Below are positions 51,572 to 61,436 of a stretch of 64,000 bases of DNA, one piece after another. The translations under genes were made by a program, and so were the position numbers. The stretch spans positions 153,172-217,171 of the forward strand of contig JADKID010000008.1 of NCBI GenBank assembly GCA_016721425.1, given 5' to 3'. The notes under the pieces were generated by a model. That model was not told the origin of the DNA, did not search any database, and saw only the letters and a program-made list of their open reading frames with translations. The first letter of the stretch is position 1. Each line of letters begins with the position of its first letter. Source of the DNA: Bryobacterales bacterium. Its GTDB lineage: Bacteria; Acidobacteriota; Terriglobia; Bryobacterales; Bryobacteraceae.

Positions 51572-54500
51572 TCGCTGGCCTCCAGAATCACTTTCGCACC
51601 GACGTGATAGTGCTCGATAATGACGAGCGGTTCCCAGCCGAGCCTCGCTGGGTCCTGAACAATCCGAATCTGCGGCGTCGACGCGCAGCTGAACACCACG
51701 TAGAGCCAGAAGTCCTTCTTGAGCCGTTCTGCGGTTCTAAACTCGTTGGTGGTGAGTGCCACCTCACCGATACCCGATCTGCCCTTGACTTCGATGAAGC
51801 GGACCTCGATGGCTGTCTCTGGATCCTCCGGATGAGGGCGGCGGGAAATGAGGTCGAATCCGCGGTTCTCCGATTCCACACTGGTGACCTGCCAGCCACG
51901 CGCCTCTTCGTGAGCAATGACGGACTGGATGGCCTTCTTCTCGATCTCGTCGTCCTTCACCATTGCCGCGATCTGGGGCGTTGCCCTTTCAGGATGTGGC
52001 AGGACCCAGCCACGGCCGTGGTGTTGGATGTCCGAGATGGTGCAGAATCTCTCCCGCTCGATCTCTTTCCGCCGTTTCTCCAAGCGGCTGTTGAGTTCGT
52101 CGATCTTGTCCTCAACCTGCTTCACGTTGGCGGCGAGCAGGGGATTTGCCTCCCTCGATTGATTGCCGCTCAAGAGTTCAGCCATCCGGAGGTTCTGTCG
52201 GTGAATCAGTTCGTTCAAACTGATCTCCATGTGGGCAGAGATGGTATCGATCTCCTTGAGTCGCGTCTGTTGAATCTCTTCCAGAAACGGTTCAAGAGCC
52301 CTCTCGATGAGTGCTTGTTCGACCACGTCACCACCCGGCAATCCGTCATCTGTGCCAGCTTCTGTGCCGGCCGGCGCCGGAACCATGTCGAGAAAGAGAG
52401 TCGGCTGCCGGACTGCGAGTGATCCATCCATGGACGTCTCGACGACAAAAAGGCGGCGGTGGAGGATATTGCCCAGTCCATCGCGGATTGCGGCGGAATA
52501 GACGTCGAGGCGTGCGGGCACCGTTCGCTGAACGTCATAGAATACAGAGCCGCGTTCCAGGTCGGGCTGCACGGACTGGAGCAGGTCCTCCCGCACGACC
52601 TCGAATAGCGGGTGCCCTGGCGTCACCCAGTCCACTGTCGGATCCTCCGAGAGGTACCGTTTATCGAAGACGATCTGCTTGTACTCCTTGCCCAGCTTGC
52701 CGAATCGTGGCTCCAGCAGGTCTCCGACAGCCCAGAGGCTCTTCGGAACCCTACCCACTCTGTAGCAGTGCTTCCTTTGGCGATTTCTTTGGGATGCACC
52801 CCCAGCATCGGGCCCGCAAGCAGGAAGAAGTCCTCCACCACCTCAGGCACCAGCCGCCGCTCCTTCGCTTCTGCTGACTTACCCACGATCGCGGAGAGAT
52901 TGAGCGAACGCTTGGCCAGGCCTTCCAGAGTGGAGTTGGTGATCTTGCGGAACCGCTCGCCGTCGACCTGCTCGACGATCCGGCTCTTGATGACATCCTC
53001 GGAGAGATTGCGTGTGTACATGTCCCGGAGCATGCGTTCGAGCTGATTTGCGGCGAAGACGTCCCCGAGGACATTGAAAATCTTTCCGGTCTGCTGGGGA
53101 TCAAGGTCGGATTCGATGCTCTGGAGGCGCTCGAAAAGCTTGTGCAGGACGCGACCCTCGCGGGTGTTCGTCGCGACGAAGTTGAGGATCAGGCAGTCCT
53201 TCTCCTGCCCGTAGCGGTGGATGCGGCCCATCCGCTGCTCCAGCCGCACCGGATTCCAGGGGATGTCGTAGTTGATCATGAACCAGCAGAACTGGAGGTT
53301 GATGCCCTCACCTGCCGCCTCTGTTGCCGCCAATATTTGGCAGCTCTCGCGAAACTCACGCTCGGCATAGATTCGCGTGCCAGGCGTGTCCCGATCGCCG
53401 ATCTTCATCCCGCCATGGATCTGAGTCACGGACAGGTGCCATTCGTCCCGCATCTTCTCGACGAGGTAATCCAGCGTGTCCTTATGCTCCGTGAAGATCA
53501 GGAGCTTCATCTTCGGGTCTTCGAAGATGCCCTGCTGTGTGAGTACGTCCCGGAGTTTCCGGAGCTTGGATTCGACCTCGCGCTTTTCCAGCAGCAGAGC
53601 CTGTGCGACCAGCTTATCCAACTGGCCGATCTCCTCTTTCAACGCAATTGGATCTACCGAGACCACCGCATCTTCGAGCGCGGCCAAGATTTCCTGCTGC
53701 TCTTCCTCCGGGAAGTTCGTCGAAATCGTCGGGGACGCGGGCGTCGATCTGCTGCTGACGGTAAGCCGCTGGATTCCCCAAGATCCTGCCGCTTGTCCCG
53801 CATCCGCTCCAGGCTTCGTCTTGCGGCACGGATGCTGGAGGCGAACCGTCGCTGCAGCATGGCCATCGTGAACCCGACGGCACGGCCGCGCGCGGAATTG
53901 TCGGCCGCAGCCTTGATGGACTGGTCCTCGACGTAGCGAGTGAGGGCATCATAGAGTTCCCACTCTTCGTCATCGATGGCAAAGCCGATGGTTTCGACCT
54001 TCCGCTTGGTGAAGAGAGTCCGGACCTCACCCGTTTCCGGGTCCGGAAAGTGGACGAGGGCTTCTTTCACCCGGCGCAAGTAAAAAGGAGCCTCGTGCCT
54101 GCGAATGGCTTCGTCGATGCTGGCTACGTCCCCGTAAACATCCCGATCCAGAAGTTGCAGGAATAGACGGAAGTTTTCTGGGTCGCCCTTATGCGGCGTG
54201 GCGGTCATTAAGAGGTAATGATCGGTCATCTCCGACAGCCTTTCGCCGAGCTCGTAGGCCAGCGTCTTCCTGTCGGAACTGTAGGCGCTCATCTTGTGCG
54301 CCTCGTCGACGATGATCAGATCCCATTGGCTCCGGAGCAGGCTCTCCTTGGCATCTTCGATCCGGGAAACCCACGAGATTGATGTCACAACCTGGTTCTT
54401 TTCCTGCCAGGGGTTAGAGCCATAATTCGCGCGCAGAACGTCGCTGCGAACAACCTCGAACTTTTCCTGGAACTTGTCTTTGAGCTCGCGCTGCCACTGG

Positions 54501-54985
54501 AAGCTCAGGTTGGCCGGCGTCACGATGAGAATTCGCTTCACCAATCCGCGAACCTTCAGCTCCTTGATGAGGAGGCCGGTCATGATCGTCTTGCCGGCGC
54601 CAGGATCGTCAGCCAGTAAGAACCGAATTCGAGGGAGGCGCAAGAAGTAGTCGTAGACCGCCTCAAGCTGGTGGGGCAGCGGATCAACCCTGGCAATCGA
54701 CAGGGAGAAGTACGGGTCGTACTCGTATGCAATCCCAAGCCGCAATGCCTCGATGCCAAGCTTGAACTTGGTCGCGTTACCGTCGAACGGTTGTTGTTCG
54801 GGCGATCCCTCCAGAATGGCCAACTGCGCCGGGGTAAGGATGGGCTGGTGCACCAGCCCAGTGGTCATGCCTTGGCCGACAAGTTTGATCGATCTGCCCA
54901 TCGGCACCACCCGAATCACTTTGACAGGTTCGGGGAACATGGGGCCGCGGACGATGGTGTTGGGCTTGAGATCTTCGATGTTCAT
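51568..54985 (-). pseudogene. SNF2-type helicase with C-terminal DUF3883, frameshifted
   Basis: About 1139 codons if read through. Motifs in order: Walker A 'LLADDPGAGKTIM' (residues 123-135, with Pro in place of the usual Val), DEAH at 227-230 ('IIVDEAHKMSA'), 'LMTATPHKGD', then in the second frame 'LIFTEHKDTLDYLV', 'AATEAAGEGINLQ' and 'EQRMGRIHRYGQEKD', a complete superfamily 2 set. The third frame (52758-51568) contains coiled coil and the DUF3883 segment 'VRFIEVKGRSGIGEV'. Frame changes are at about 53780-53700 and about 52720. Such helicases are the DrmD-like motor of DISARM-like loci. It begins 9 bases after the HTH gene and overlaps the methyltransferase start. Confidence 0.85.
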
Positions 54986-54994
54986 GGCGGCGCG

Positions 54995-55243
54995 CTACTT
55001 GTTCCCCTCGCCTTGAGTATCCGAGTCCTCGAGGCCAGGAGATTCGGCCGGACCGCCGGCTCTCACCCATGCATCCACTTCCAGCAGCTTGCACTTCCAC
55101 AGACGGCCCACGCGGTGGGCAGGCAGGCCCTTGTTGTCGATCCATCGATAGATGGTGTCTGTCGCCACGCCAAGATGGGCGGCAACTTCACTCACTGAGA
55201 ACCAGCGGTCGCCGTGGCCGGCCTTGCTGTCTGGAGTCGACAT
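54995..55243 (-). CDS. Excisionase-like helix-turn-helix protein
   Basis: 82 aa from ATG 55243. 'RWFSVSEVAAHLGVATDTIYRWIDNKGLPAHRVGRLWKC' is a MerR-like HTH_17 (excisionase family) domain; the acidic tail follows. It ends 9 bases before the helicase start, so it is the first gene of the defence operon. It may act as operon regulator or as the recombination directionality factor for the tyrosine recombinase at 57 kb. Confidence 0.85.
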   Translation of the reverse strand: MSTPDSKAGHGDRWFSVSEVAAHLGVATDTIYRWIDNKGLPAHRVGRLWKCKLLEVDAWVRAGGPAESPGLEDSDTQGEGNK

Positions 55244-55747
55244 GAAGCGACTATTGTGGCAAAGAGTCGGCTCGGAGTCCATGGGGATCTTTGCAGTCAC
55301 CTGCGAGTTCACAGCCAACCTCGTCGCCCCCATCCGCCAAACTACCGCCAGTGCATCGCGCTGGCTGATTCTTCCGAACGGCGGTATTGCCCGTTCAAGT
55401 TCGTAGAAGAGAACCGCGTTGGCCGACAGCCTCCGACAACCGCCGCATTCTAGTTTGGAACGAAGAGCCTGAGGGCTGGTTGCGCGGCGGGGCCGCATAT
55501 CATCATGGGCTTTCCTTGCCCTACTTGCGGATCCAAATCTACATCGATATCTCGTGCAACAACCGGTGGGTCGATCAGCAACGGACCGACTGGAGGCCCA
55601 ATCGAAACAGCTTGCTAGGGGATTTGCTAGGGGTTTGGAACGAGTGGCGGCTTCATACCGGCCGATCTGATTCACCCGTCGCTCTCGGCGTAATCGATTC
55701 CAAATCAAGCCGATTGGCCGGTCATCGGCACTCATTGCTGCTGTAGG
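55244..55747. other. 0.5-kb divergent intergenic region
   Basis: Lies between the minus-strand defence operon and the plus-strand zinc-ribbon and recombinase genes, so it should hold both promoters. I could not place convincing -35/-10 boxes or repeats. Open frames across it lack motifs. Confidence 0.4.
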
Positions 55748-56411
55748 ATGACTACAATGATCGAGTCCGATCTGAAGATTCTCGCCGAGCGGCTGGCCAG
55801 GCCAAGCTCGAGGTGCCGTTGACCGCCGGCGAGCGCCGTTGGGAAGTTAGCGGCCAAATGGGAGACTTGGGAGGATACGGTCAGAATCAGCGGGCTGCCG
55901 AGAAAAAGCGGGGAGTGTTGGGCGAGTCGGGGCGTTGGCCAGTTCACGGCTTGCACAACATCAGAAGGGCAATCGAGACGCCAAATCTCGAAGCGTTGGA
56001 GGCCCTCCCTGCCTTCTTCGAAGCGGTGGCGGTCGTCCACCACCTGAAGGCCGGCAGGAAGATGCGCAAGGAGCTTCAGCGCGTCTTTCCGAGTGGCTGC
56101 CCGTTCCTCTGGTCGCGCTGGCCCAGATCTTCGGACGATCACGCTCGCTCACGCCGCGACCGCCGGCTTATATCAGCAAGCGCCTCAGCGACGTCGAACT
56201 TCTGTACGCCTGGAAGTTATGGGCGGCCGCGGAAGTCGTGCATGAAGAACTCTCTCGCGAACTCCGCGAGAAGGCCGTCGCCGGCACGTGCAGCCACTGC
56301 GGACAGCTTCACTTGCGAGTGGCCAGCAAGTATTGCTCAGAGAAATGTCGCAAGGCGTACGGCGACGATAAGAATTATCGCCGCATCCGGTCGGAGACCC
56401 GCCCCGCATAA
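55748..56411 (+). pseudogene. Zinc-ribbon protein of unknown function, frameshifted
   Basis: ATG 55748 opens 'MTTMIESDLKILAERLA'; a slip near 55800 continues 'LEVPLTAGERRWEV', and a second near 56000-56110 leads to 'LTPRPPAYISKRLSDVELLYAW' and the C-terminal zinc-binding 'CSHCG' plus 'YCSEKC' pairs followed by 'RKAYGDDKNYRR'. The Cys spacing resembles CGNR-type zinc fingers. Upstream of the recombinase on the same strand, it may be an island cargo or regulatory gene. Function unknown. Confidence 0.5.
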
Positions 56412-56649
56412 CCGACAGATCTCAGAGATCGGAGATCTGCGCACATTCTTTTGACACTTTTCAGGTCGTGCTTCCGAAGCAGGAACACTCTATTCTGTTC
56501 CTGCCCGGTGCCTCATGGCCAGATCCGCCTCTCAGCCGCTCGACCGCCCCACGTCCAAGGACGCGGAGCGTCGGCTATCTGGACATGCTATTCTGCCTGT
56601 CGAGCAATTCCCGAACGAGCCATTGCCGCGAGGAGGCGGCTACCAGAAG

Positions 56650-57837
56650 ATGGCTCGTCGAAGATATCAGAAGCCCACGCCGAAGAGGCGGGGCAATCAG
56701 TGGAGCATCCTCGTTCGCGAGGATATTGTTATCGATGGGCAGAGAACTCGAAAGAACACGCGCGTACCGTTGGGGCCTTCCAGTCTCACCAAGGCTGAAG
56801 CCGAGCGACTACGCGATGACTACCTGGCTTCCATCAACGAGGCCAGTGTCGGCATCGGTGGCGCGTGCCTATTTCGGGACTTCGTCCGAATCTATGAGCG
56901 CGATGTTCTATCCGTGTTGGCGAGTACAACACAGGAGCGTACCCGGAGCGTGCTGAAGAATCACCTCAATCCGGTAATTGGAGACCTGATGCTGAGAGAG
57001 ATCACGCTGGAAGTTCTGCAGGGCTACTTTGCCCGGCTCCAGCTAACGACACTCTCCGCGGAAAGCGTCGACAAGATCCGGGATGTGGCTTCGGCCGTTC
57101 TGCGGGCGGCGGTCGATTACGGCCGACTGCTGGTCAACCCGGCGGAGAAGATCCGGCTGCGGTTGAAGGGCAGAAGGCTGAACAAATCGAAGCCGTTCCT
57201 GAGGCGCGAGCAGTTCTACGCTTTGCTGGAGGCGATGGAAGAGCCTTACAGCACGATGGTATTTGTCGCGGCGCATACGGCGCTTAGAGTCAGCGAACTG
57301 GCTGCTCTGCATTGGCGCAACGTGCACGAGGATTCGATTGCCATTGAGGAACGTTTCTGCCGGGGTGACTGGGATGCACCGAAGTCGGAATCCAGCCAAG
57401 CTACGATCGCGGTATCACCTGAGGTAATTGAGCGGATCCACCGTCTCAGGACCGTCGAGGTGGTGATCAAAGCAGGGCGGGCCCGGCGGCTGGTCAAAGT
57501 AGTGCGGTCCGATGGGCCGGACGATTTGGTGTTCCAGTCTACTTACAAAGGCGCGCCGATGCGAGACAACAACGTCCTGAGCCGTCACATCAAGCCGGTG
57601 GCCCGCAAACTGGGCATTGGTTGGGTGAACTGGCAGGTACTCAGGCGGACGTGTGCGACATGGCTGCAGCAGGCTGGCGTCGATGTAAAAGACGCCCAAG
57701 GCATCCTGCGGCACAGCCGTGCAAGCACGACGCAAGATATTTACCAGCAGGTCGTTGCGGAGTCGCAGAGAAAGGCGGTTGTGAAGCTGTCAGCGTACAC
57801 GAAAGACGTCGTCACAAGACCAATAGTAGTAGTTTGA
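56650..57837 (+). CDS. Tyrosine recombinase / integrase
   Basis: 395 aa from ATG 56650 (AGGAGG at 56631-56636); the frame is open to 56515. It has an N-terminal DNA-binding part, a core-binding (SAM-like) domain ('FRDFVRIYERDVLSVLAS') and a C-terminal catalytic domain. Active-site residues: Arg in 'TALRVSELAALHW', the second Arg in 'WQVLRRTCATWL' (with Trp in place of the usual first His), His in 'GILRHSRAS' and the Tyr nucleophile in 'TTQDIYQQVV'. The gene ends 75 bases from the 3' end of tRNA-Phe, the usual place of an integrase whose element inserts into a tRNA. It is not frameshifted. Confidence 0.93.
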   Translation: MARRRYQKPTPKRRGNQWSILVREDIVIDGQRTRKNTRVPLGPSSLTKAEAERLRDDYLASINEASVGIGGACLFRDFVRIYERDVLSVLASTTQERTRSVLKNHLNPVIGDLMLREITLEVLQGYFARLQLTTLSAESVDKIRDVASAVLRAAVDYGRLLVNPAEKIRLRLKGRRLNKSKPFLRREQFYALLEAMEEPYSTMVFVAAHTALRVSELAALHWRNVHEDSIAIEERFCRGDWDAPKSESSQATIAVSPEVIERIHRLRTVEVVIKAGRARRLVKVVRSDGPDDLVFQSTYKGAPMRDNNVLSRHIKPVARKLGIGWVNWQVLRRTCATWLQQAGVDVKDAQGILRHSRASTTQDIYQQVVAESQRKAVVKLSAYTKDVVTRPIVVV

Positions 57838-57912
57838 AGCAGGGAACGATGTGGCGGAAGTGCAACCAATTGCAACCATTACCGATTGGTGCAGTCTGCA
57901 AGTCATTGAAAA

Positions 57913-57988
57913 TGGTGGCCAGGGACGGACTTGAACCGCCGACGCCGGCCTTTTCAGGGCCGCGCTCTACCAACTGAGCTACCTGGCC
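57913..57988 (-). tRNA. tRNA-Phe (GAA)
   Basis: 76-nt cloverleaf on the minus strand: acceptor GGCCAGG/CCTGGCC, D-arm TAGCTCAGTTGGTAGAGC, anticodon loop CTGAAAA (anticodon GAA), T-loop GTTCAAGTC, with the CCA end encoded. The 3' end faces the tyrosine recombinase gene, making its last bases a likely attachment site. It lies between the island and the prolyl oligopeptidase gene. Confidence 0.97.
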
Positions 57989-58048
57989 ATTCGGTAACTT
58001 TTTTCAGTTTAGCAAATCGACTTGCTCCGCGCCATATTGGGTGAAGTT

Positions 58049-60113
58049 TCAGGCGCCGAGGGCATTGAGAAGGAATGCCAGGATGTCGGCCTCCTCCTCG
58101 ATGCGCTTGCTGGTGGCTTTCCCGCCCGTGGCCGGCGGAGGTTTCAATGCGAATCAGGATGGGCGCATGGAGGGCTGCGGCGTATTTAAAAGAATGGGCG
58201 GGCACGACGCGATCGTCGTGATCGGCTGTGGTCACCATGGTGGCCGGGTACTTGGCGCCGGGGCGGATATTGTGGAGGGGCGAGTATTTCACCAGGATGC
58301 GGAAATCCTCGGGGTTCCTGGGGTCGCCGTAATCCGATGTCCAGGCGTGACCGATGGTGAAGCGGTCGAAGCGAAGCATGTCCATGACGCCAACGGAGGG
58401 AATGGCCGCACCGAAGAGCTCCGGGCGCTGATTCAACACGGCTCCGACGAGCAATCCGCCATTCGACCCTCCGCGGATGGCGAGTTTCGGGCTGGACGTG
58501 TATTTTTCGGCGATGAGCCACTCTGCGGCGGCGATAAAGTCGTCAAACACGTTCTGTTTGTTCTGTTTCATGCCGGCCTGCGCCACTGCTCGCCGTATTC
58601 GCCGCCGCCGCGCAGGCTGGCGGAGGCATAGACGCCGCCGCGCTCCATCCAGGCGGTGGCAAAGGTGGAGAAGGCGGGCGTGACGGAGATATTGAAGCCG
58701 CCATAGGCGTAGAGCAATGCCGGATTGGCGCCATCGAGCTTGAGCCTTTGCGATGGCTGATGAACATGGGGATCTTTGTGCCGTCCTTGAGGCGACGAAC
58801 ACCTGGCGGGTGACGAACTGTGCGGGCTCGAAAGGCAGCTTGACCGGGATCATGGGACGGCAGGCGGCGGGGCTGCACTCGTAGATGGTCTCCGGCATAG
58901 TGAAGCCGGACACAGCAAAGACGCTGGCGGAAGCCGGGCCAAGCGTGATGGTGGAGTTGGGCGGCAGCGGCACGTCGCGGGCGGGCCCGCCGCTCAGCGG
59001 CACGAGTTTCACGCGGCCAGCTACGTCGTGGAGATAGTTTAGGACAAATGTACCCCCGGCGAGTTGCGCCTGCTTGATAGTGTCCTGAGACTCGGCGACG
59101 ACGGTGCGCCAGTTGGCGCGCTCCGGTTTGGCAAGGTCGATCTCGACGATCCGGTAGCGGGGCGCCTCGTAGTTGGTGAGTAGGTAAAAACGCGTGCCGC
59201 GGTTGCCCAGGAAATCGTGGGCGGCGTAAAACTCGGCAATTAGCGGCTGGGGCTCGGCAGAGGGCTTGGTGAGGTCCAGATAATACAGCTGCCGGTTCAC
59301 GCTGGTGCCGCTGCGAAGATCGATGACCAGATACCGGCCATCCTCGGAAACGGTACCGCTGAAGGACCAGCGCGGCTGATCGGGCCGCTGATAGACGACG
59401 CGATCGGCAGATTGCGGCGTGCCGCGCTTGTGGTAGCAGAGCTGGTAGTTTTCGTTCAGCGCCTGGAGCGCGCCGGCGGCTGAGGCGCGGGGTAGCGGCC
59501 GTAGTAGAAACCTTCGCCGCGGGCGTCCCACTCGGCCGACGAAAACTTGGACCAATCGAGGAGGTCGGGAGATCCTGGCCGGAGGCGACGTCGCGGATGC
59601 GCCAGACGATCCAATCGGAGCCGGCCTTGGCGACAGCGTAGGCCAGCCACTTGCCGTCGCGGGAGATGGAGAAGGTGTTGATGGCGGCGGTGCCTTCTTT
59701 GGAGAGCGTGTTGGGATCGAGCAAGGGGCGATCGCCCGCCGGCTCGCGGACGTAGAGCACTGGCTGATTCTGCAGGCCCGTCTGTTTGAGAAAGAACGCG
59801 CGGGCGCCGCGGGTGAAGTAGCCGGCGCGCATGCCGCCCCCGGTGGTGAAGCCGGGGTAGCGATCGTGGAGGTACAACTGCGCCAGGCGGTCCCCGATGG
59901 CAGCGCGGCCGCTGAGTTTCGCGAGGTACTCCTGGCGTAGCGATTTTCCTGCTCTACCCATTGCCGGGTCGGAGCAGAGTCCGGGTCTTCCAGCCAGCGG
60001 TAAGATTCCTCGATGCGCGTTCCGTGGAAGTCCTCCACGCTGGGGGATCGGGTGGCCTTGGGCGGCTGGGCGAGGGCGGCGGCGGTGAGCATGATGGCGA
60101 GCGCAAAACGCAT
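58049..60113 (-). pseudogene. Prolyl oligopeptidase family serine peptidase (S9A), frameshifted
   Basis: About 690 codons read through. ATG 60113 gives a signal peptide ('MRFALAIMLTAAALAQ'), then the family start 'DFHGTRIEESYRWLEDPDS'. The propeller domain is spread over two frames (slips near 59950, 59560, 58800 and 58600). The catalytic domain shows the Ser in 'IRGGSNGGLLVGA', Asp in 'TTADHDDRVVP' and His in 'SAGHG'. The last codons shift once more and end 'DILAFLLNALGA' at 58049. It cleaves short proline-containing peptides, probably in the periplasm. The catalytic triad is complete, so the frameshifts may be sequence errors. Confidence 0.85.
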
Positions 60114-60152
60114 CTTTCGATTATGCAGCACGGGCTAAGCAGGGCGCGAGCG

Positions 60153-60830
60153 CTACGGCGCCAGGGTCGAGAGATCAATCAGCGCGATGGTCTGGCGGGT
60201 GCGGCCGGAGTTGAAGAGGACGTAGCGGCCGGTGCGATCAAAGGAAGCGTGGGCATGGACGGCGCGAACAGAGTCCCTGCAACCCCTGTGGCCAGCAGGC
60301 GCCGGCTATCGGTCGCCGCGTCGATGAGCCGAGAGGTTGCCCTGCTGTCGTCGGCGACCAGCTTTTTTCCATCGGGCCGGGCGGCGACGTGCCAGTAGTC
60401 TCCGGGCAGCAGGCGGCCCTTGCCGGACGGGTCGGCGATGACGATGCCCACCTTGTCGATGATGATGGTCATGTCGCCTGTTTCGCGAATCCAGGCCTCG
60501 TGGGTGGCCCATTCTTTTGAGGGCGTGATCCACTGTTTGGGATCGGTGGTGTAGTAGAACGGCCGGTTGGCGCTGCCATCGTCGTTGACCAGCCAGGTGC
60601 GCTGCGGGGCAAAGCCGCCGGTCTCCCAGACATAGAAGATGATGGGCAGTAAGCGACGTCGTAGGCATAGATTTGGGCGTGGTCGCCCTCCGTGCCGGCG
60701 AAGATCACGAAGCGGTTGTCGGCGGTGAAGTTGGAGAAATGGAAGTAGAGGTTGGTGGGCTGGAGGGTGGAGGGGACGAATTCCAGGACCTCGACGCCAC
60801 TCGCAGAATCCGGTAAGACTGTGCATTCAA
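60153..60830 (-). pseudogene. Oligogalacturonate lyase-like propeller protein, partial and frameshifted
   Basis: Segments in different frames: 'PTNLYFHFSNFTADNRFVIF', 'GTEGDHAQIYAYDV', 'PSKEWATHEAWIRETGDM', 'DYWHVAARPDGKKLVADD' and the end 'RTGRYVLFNSGRTRQTI...DLSTLAP' at 60153. The pattern with 'THEAW' resembles the seven-bladed oligogalacturonate lyase/TolB family that degrades pectin oligomers. The 5' part is not clear; upstream of about 60830 no good start or signal peptide is found before the divergent ribosomal genes. Substrate uncertain. Confidence 0.6.
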
Positions 60831-60952
60831 AAGGCTTGTCGCTACGAGGGCAAGGACAGACAGGCAGAAGTTTGGCATAAGAGCTATCTGTTGTGCATAC
60901 TACATGGAAGGGATTCCCTGCATTCCCCGCCACTTTCCAACCGGAGATCGTT

Positions 60953-61197
60953 ATGTCCAAGTATTGCCCTGTCACAGGTAAGAAGCCCATGAGCGGAAAC
61001 AGGGTCTCGCACGCCAACAACAAGAGCCGCCGCGTTTTCGAGCCCAACCTGCACGAAAAGCGTTTAGGTCTCCGGCCCTGGGCCGGTTTGTTCGCCTGCG
61101 TGTCAGCGCCAGGGGACTGAAGACCATCGACAAGCGCGGCGTTGACGTCGTGTTGGCCGAACTGAAGCTGCAAGGTGAAGTTCTAGGAGTTATCTGA
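60953..61197 (+). pseudogene. rpmB: 50S ribosomal protein L28, one-base frameshift
   Basis: ATG 60953: 'MSKYCPVTGKKPMSGNRVSH' then 'NNKSRRVFEPNLHEKR' is clear L28. At about 61064 the frame slips and continues 'LRVSARGLKTIDKRGVDVV' to the stop 61195-61197. The span is 245 bases, one short of a codon multiple, so one base is missing. As L28 is normally needed for growth, the slip is probably a sequence error rather than a dead gene. The stop overlaps the rpmG start (TGATG). Confidence 0.92.
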
Positions 61198-61352
61198 TGC
61201 CGCGCATTATCATCAAACTGGTTTCCACGGCTGGTACCGGCCACTTCTACACGACAACGAAGAACCCGAAGACCAAGACCGAGAAGATCGTCATCAGCAA
61301 GTATGACCCAACCATCCGCAAGCACGTCAGCTACAAGGAAGCCAAAGTCTAA
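61197..61352 (+). CDS. rpmG: 50S ribosomal protein L33
   Basis: 51 aa. 'MPRIIIKLVSTAGTGHFYTT' then 'TKTEKIVISKYDPTIRKHV' and 'YKEAKV' is a typical L33. It lacks the zinc-binding Cys pairs, so it is the Cys-minus (zinc-independent) form. It begins on the last base of rpmB. An intrinsic terminator follows 33 bases after the stop. Confidence 0.97.
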   Translation: MPRIIIKLVSTAGTGHFYTTTKNPKTKTEKIVISKYDPTIRKHVSYKEAKV

Positions 61353-61385
61353 CTGACTTCCGCGACGTTCCGTAGTTTTTGAAAG

Positions 61386-61410
61386 GGCCGCCCTCCGGGG
61401 CGGCCTTTTT
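61386..61410 (+). terminator. Intrinsic terminator after rpmB-rpmG
   Basis: GGCCGCCC, loop TCCG, GGGCGGCC, then TTTTT: a perfect 8-bp GC stem followed directly by a T-run. It ends the ribosomal pair before the next gene on the same strand. Confidence 0.95.
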
Positions 61411-61436
61411 CGTTGTGTGCGACGCTGGATATTGAG

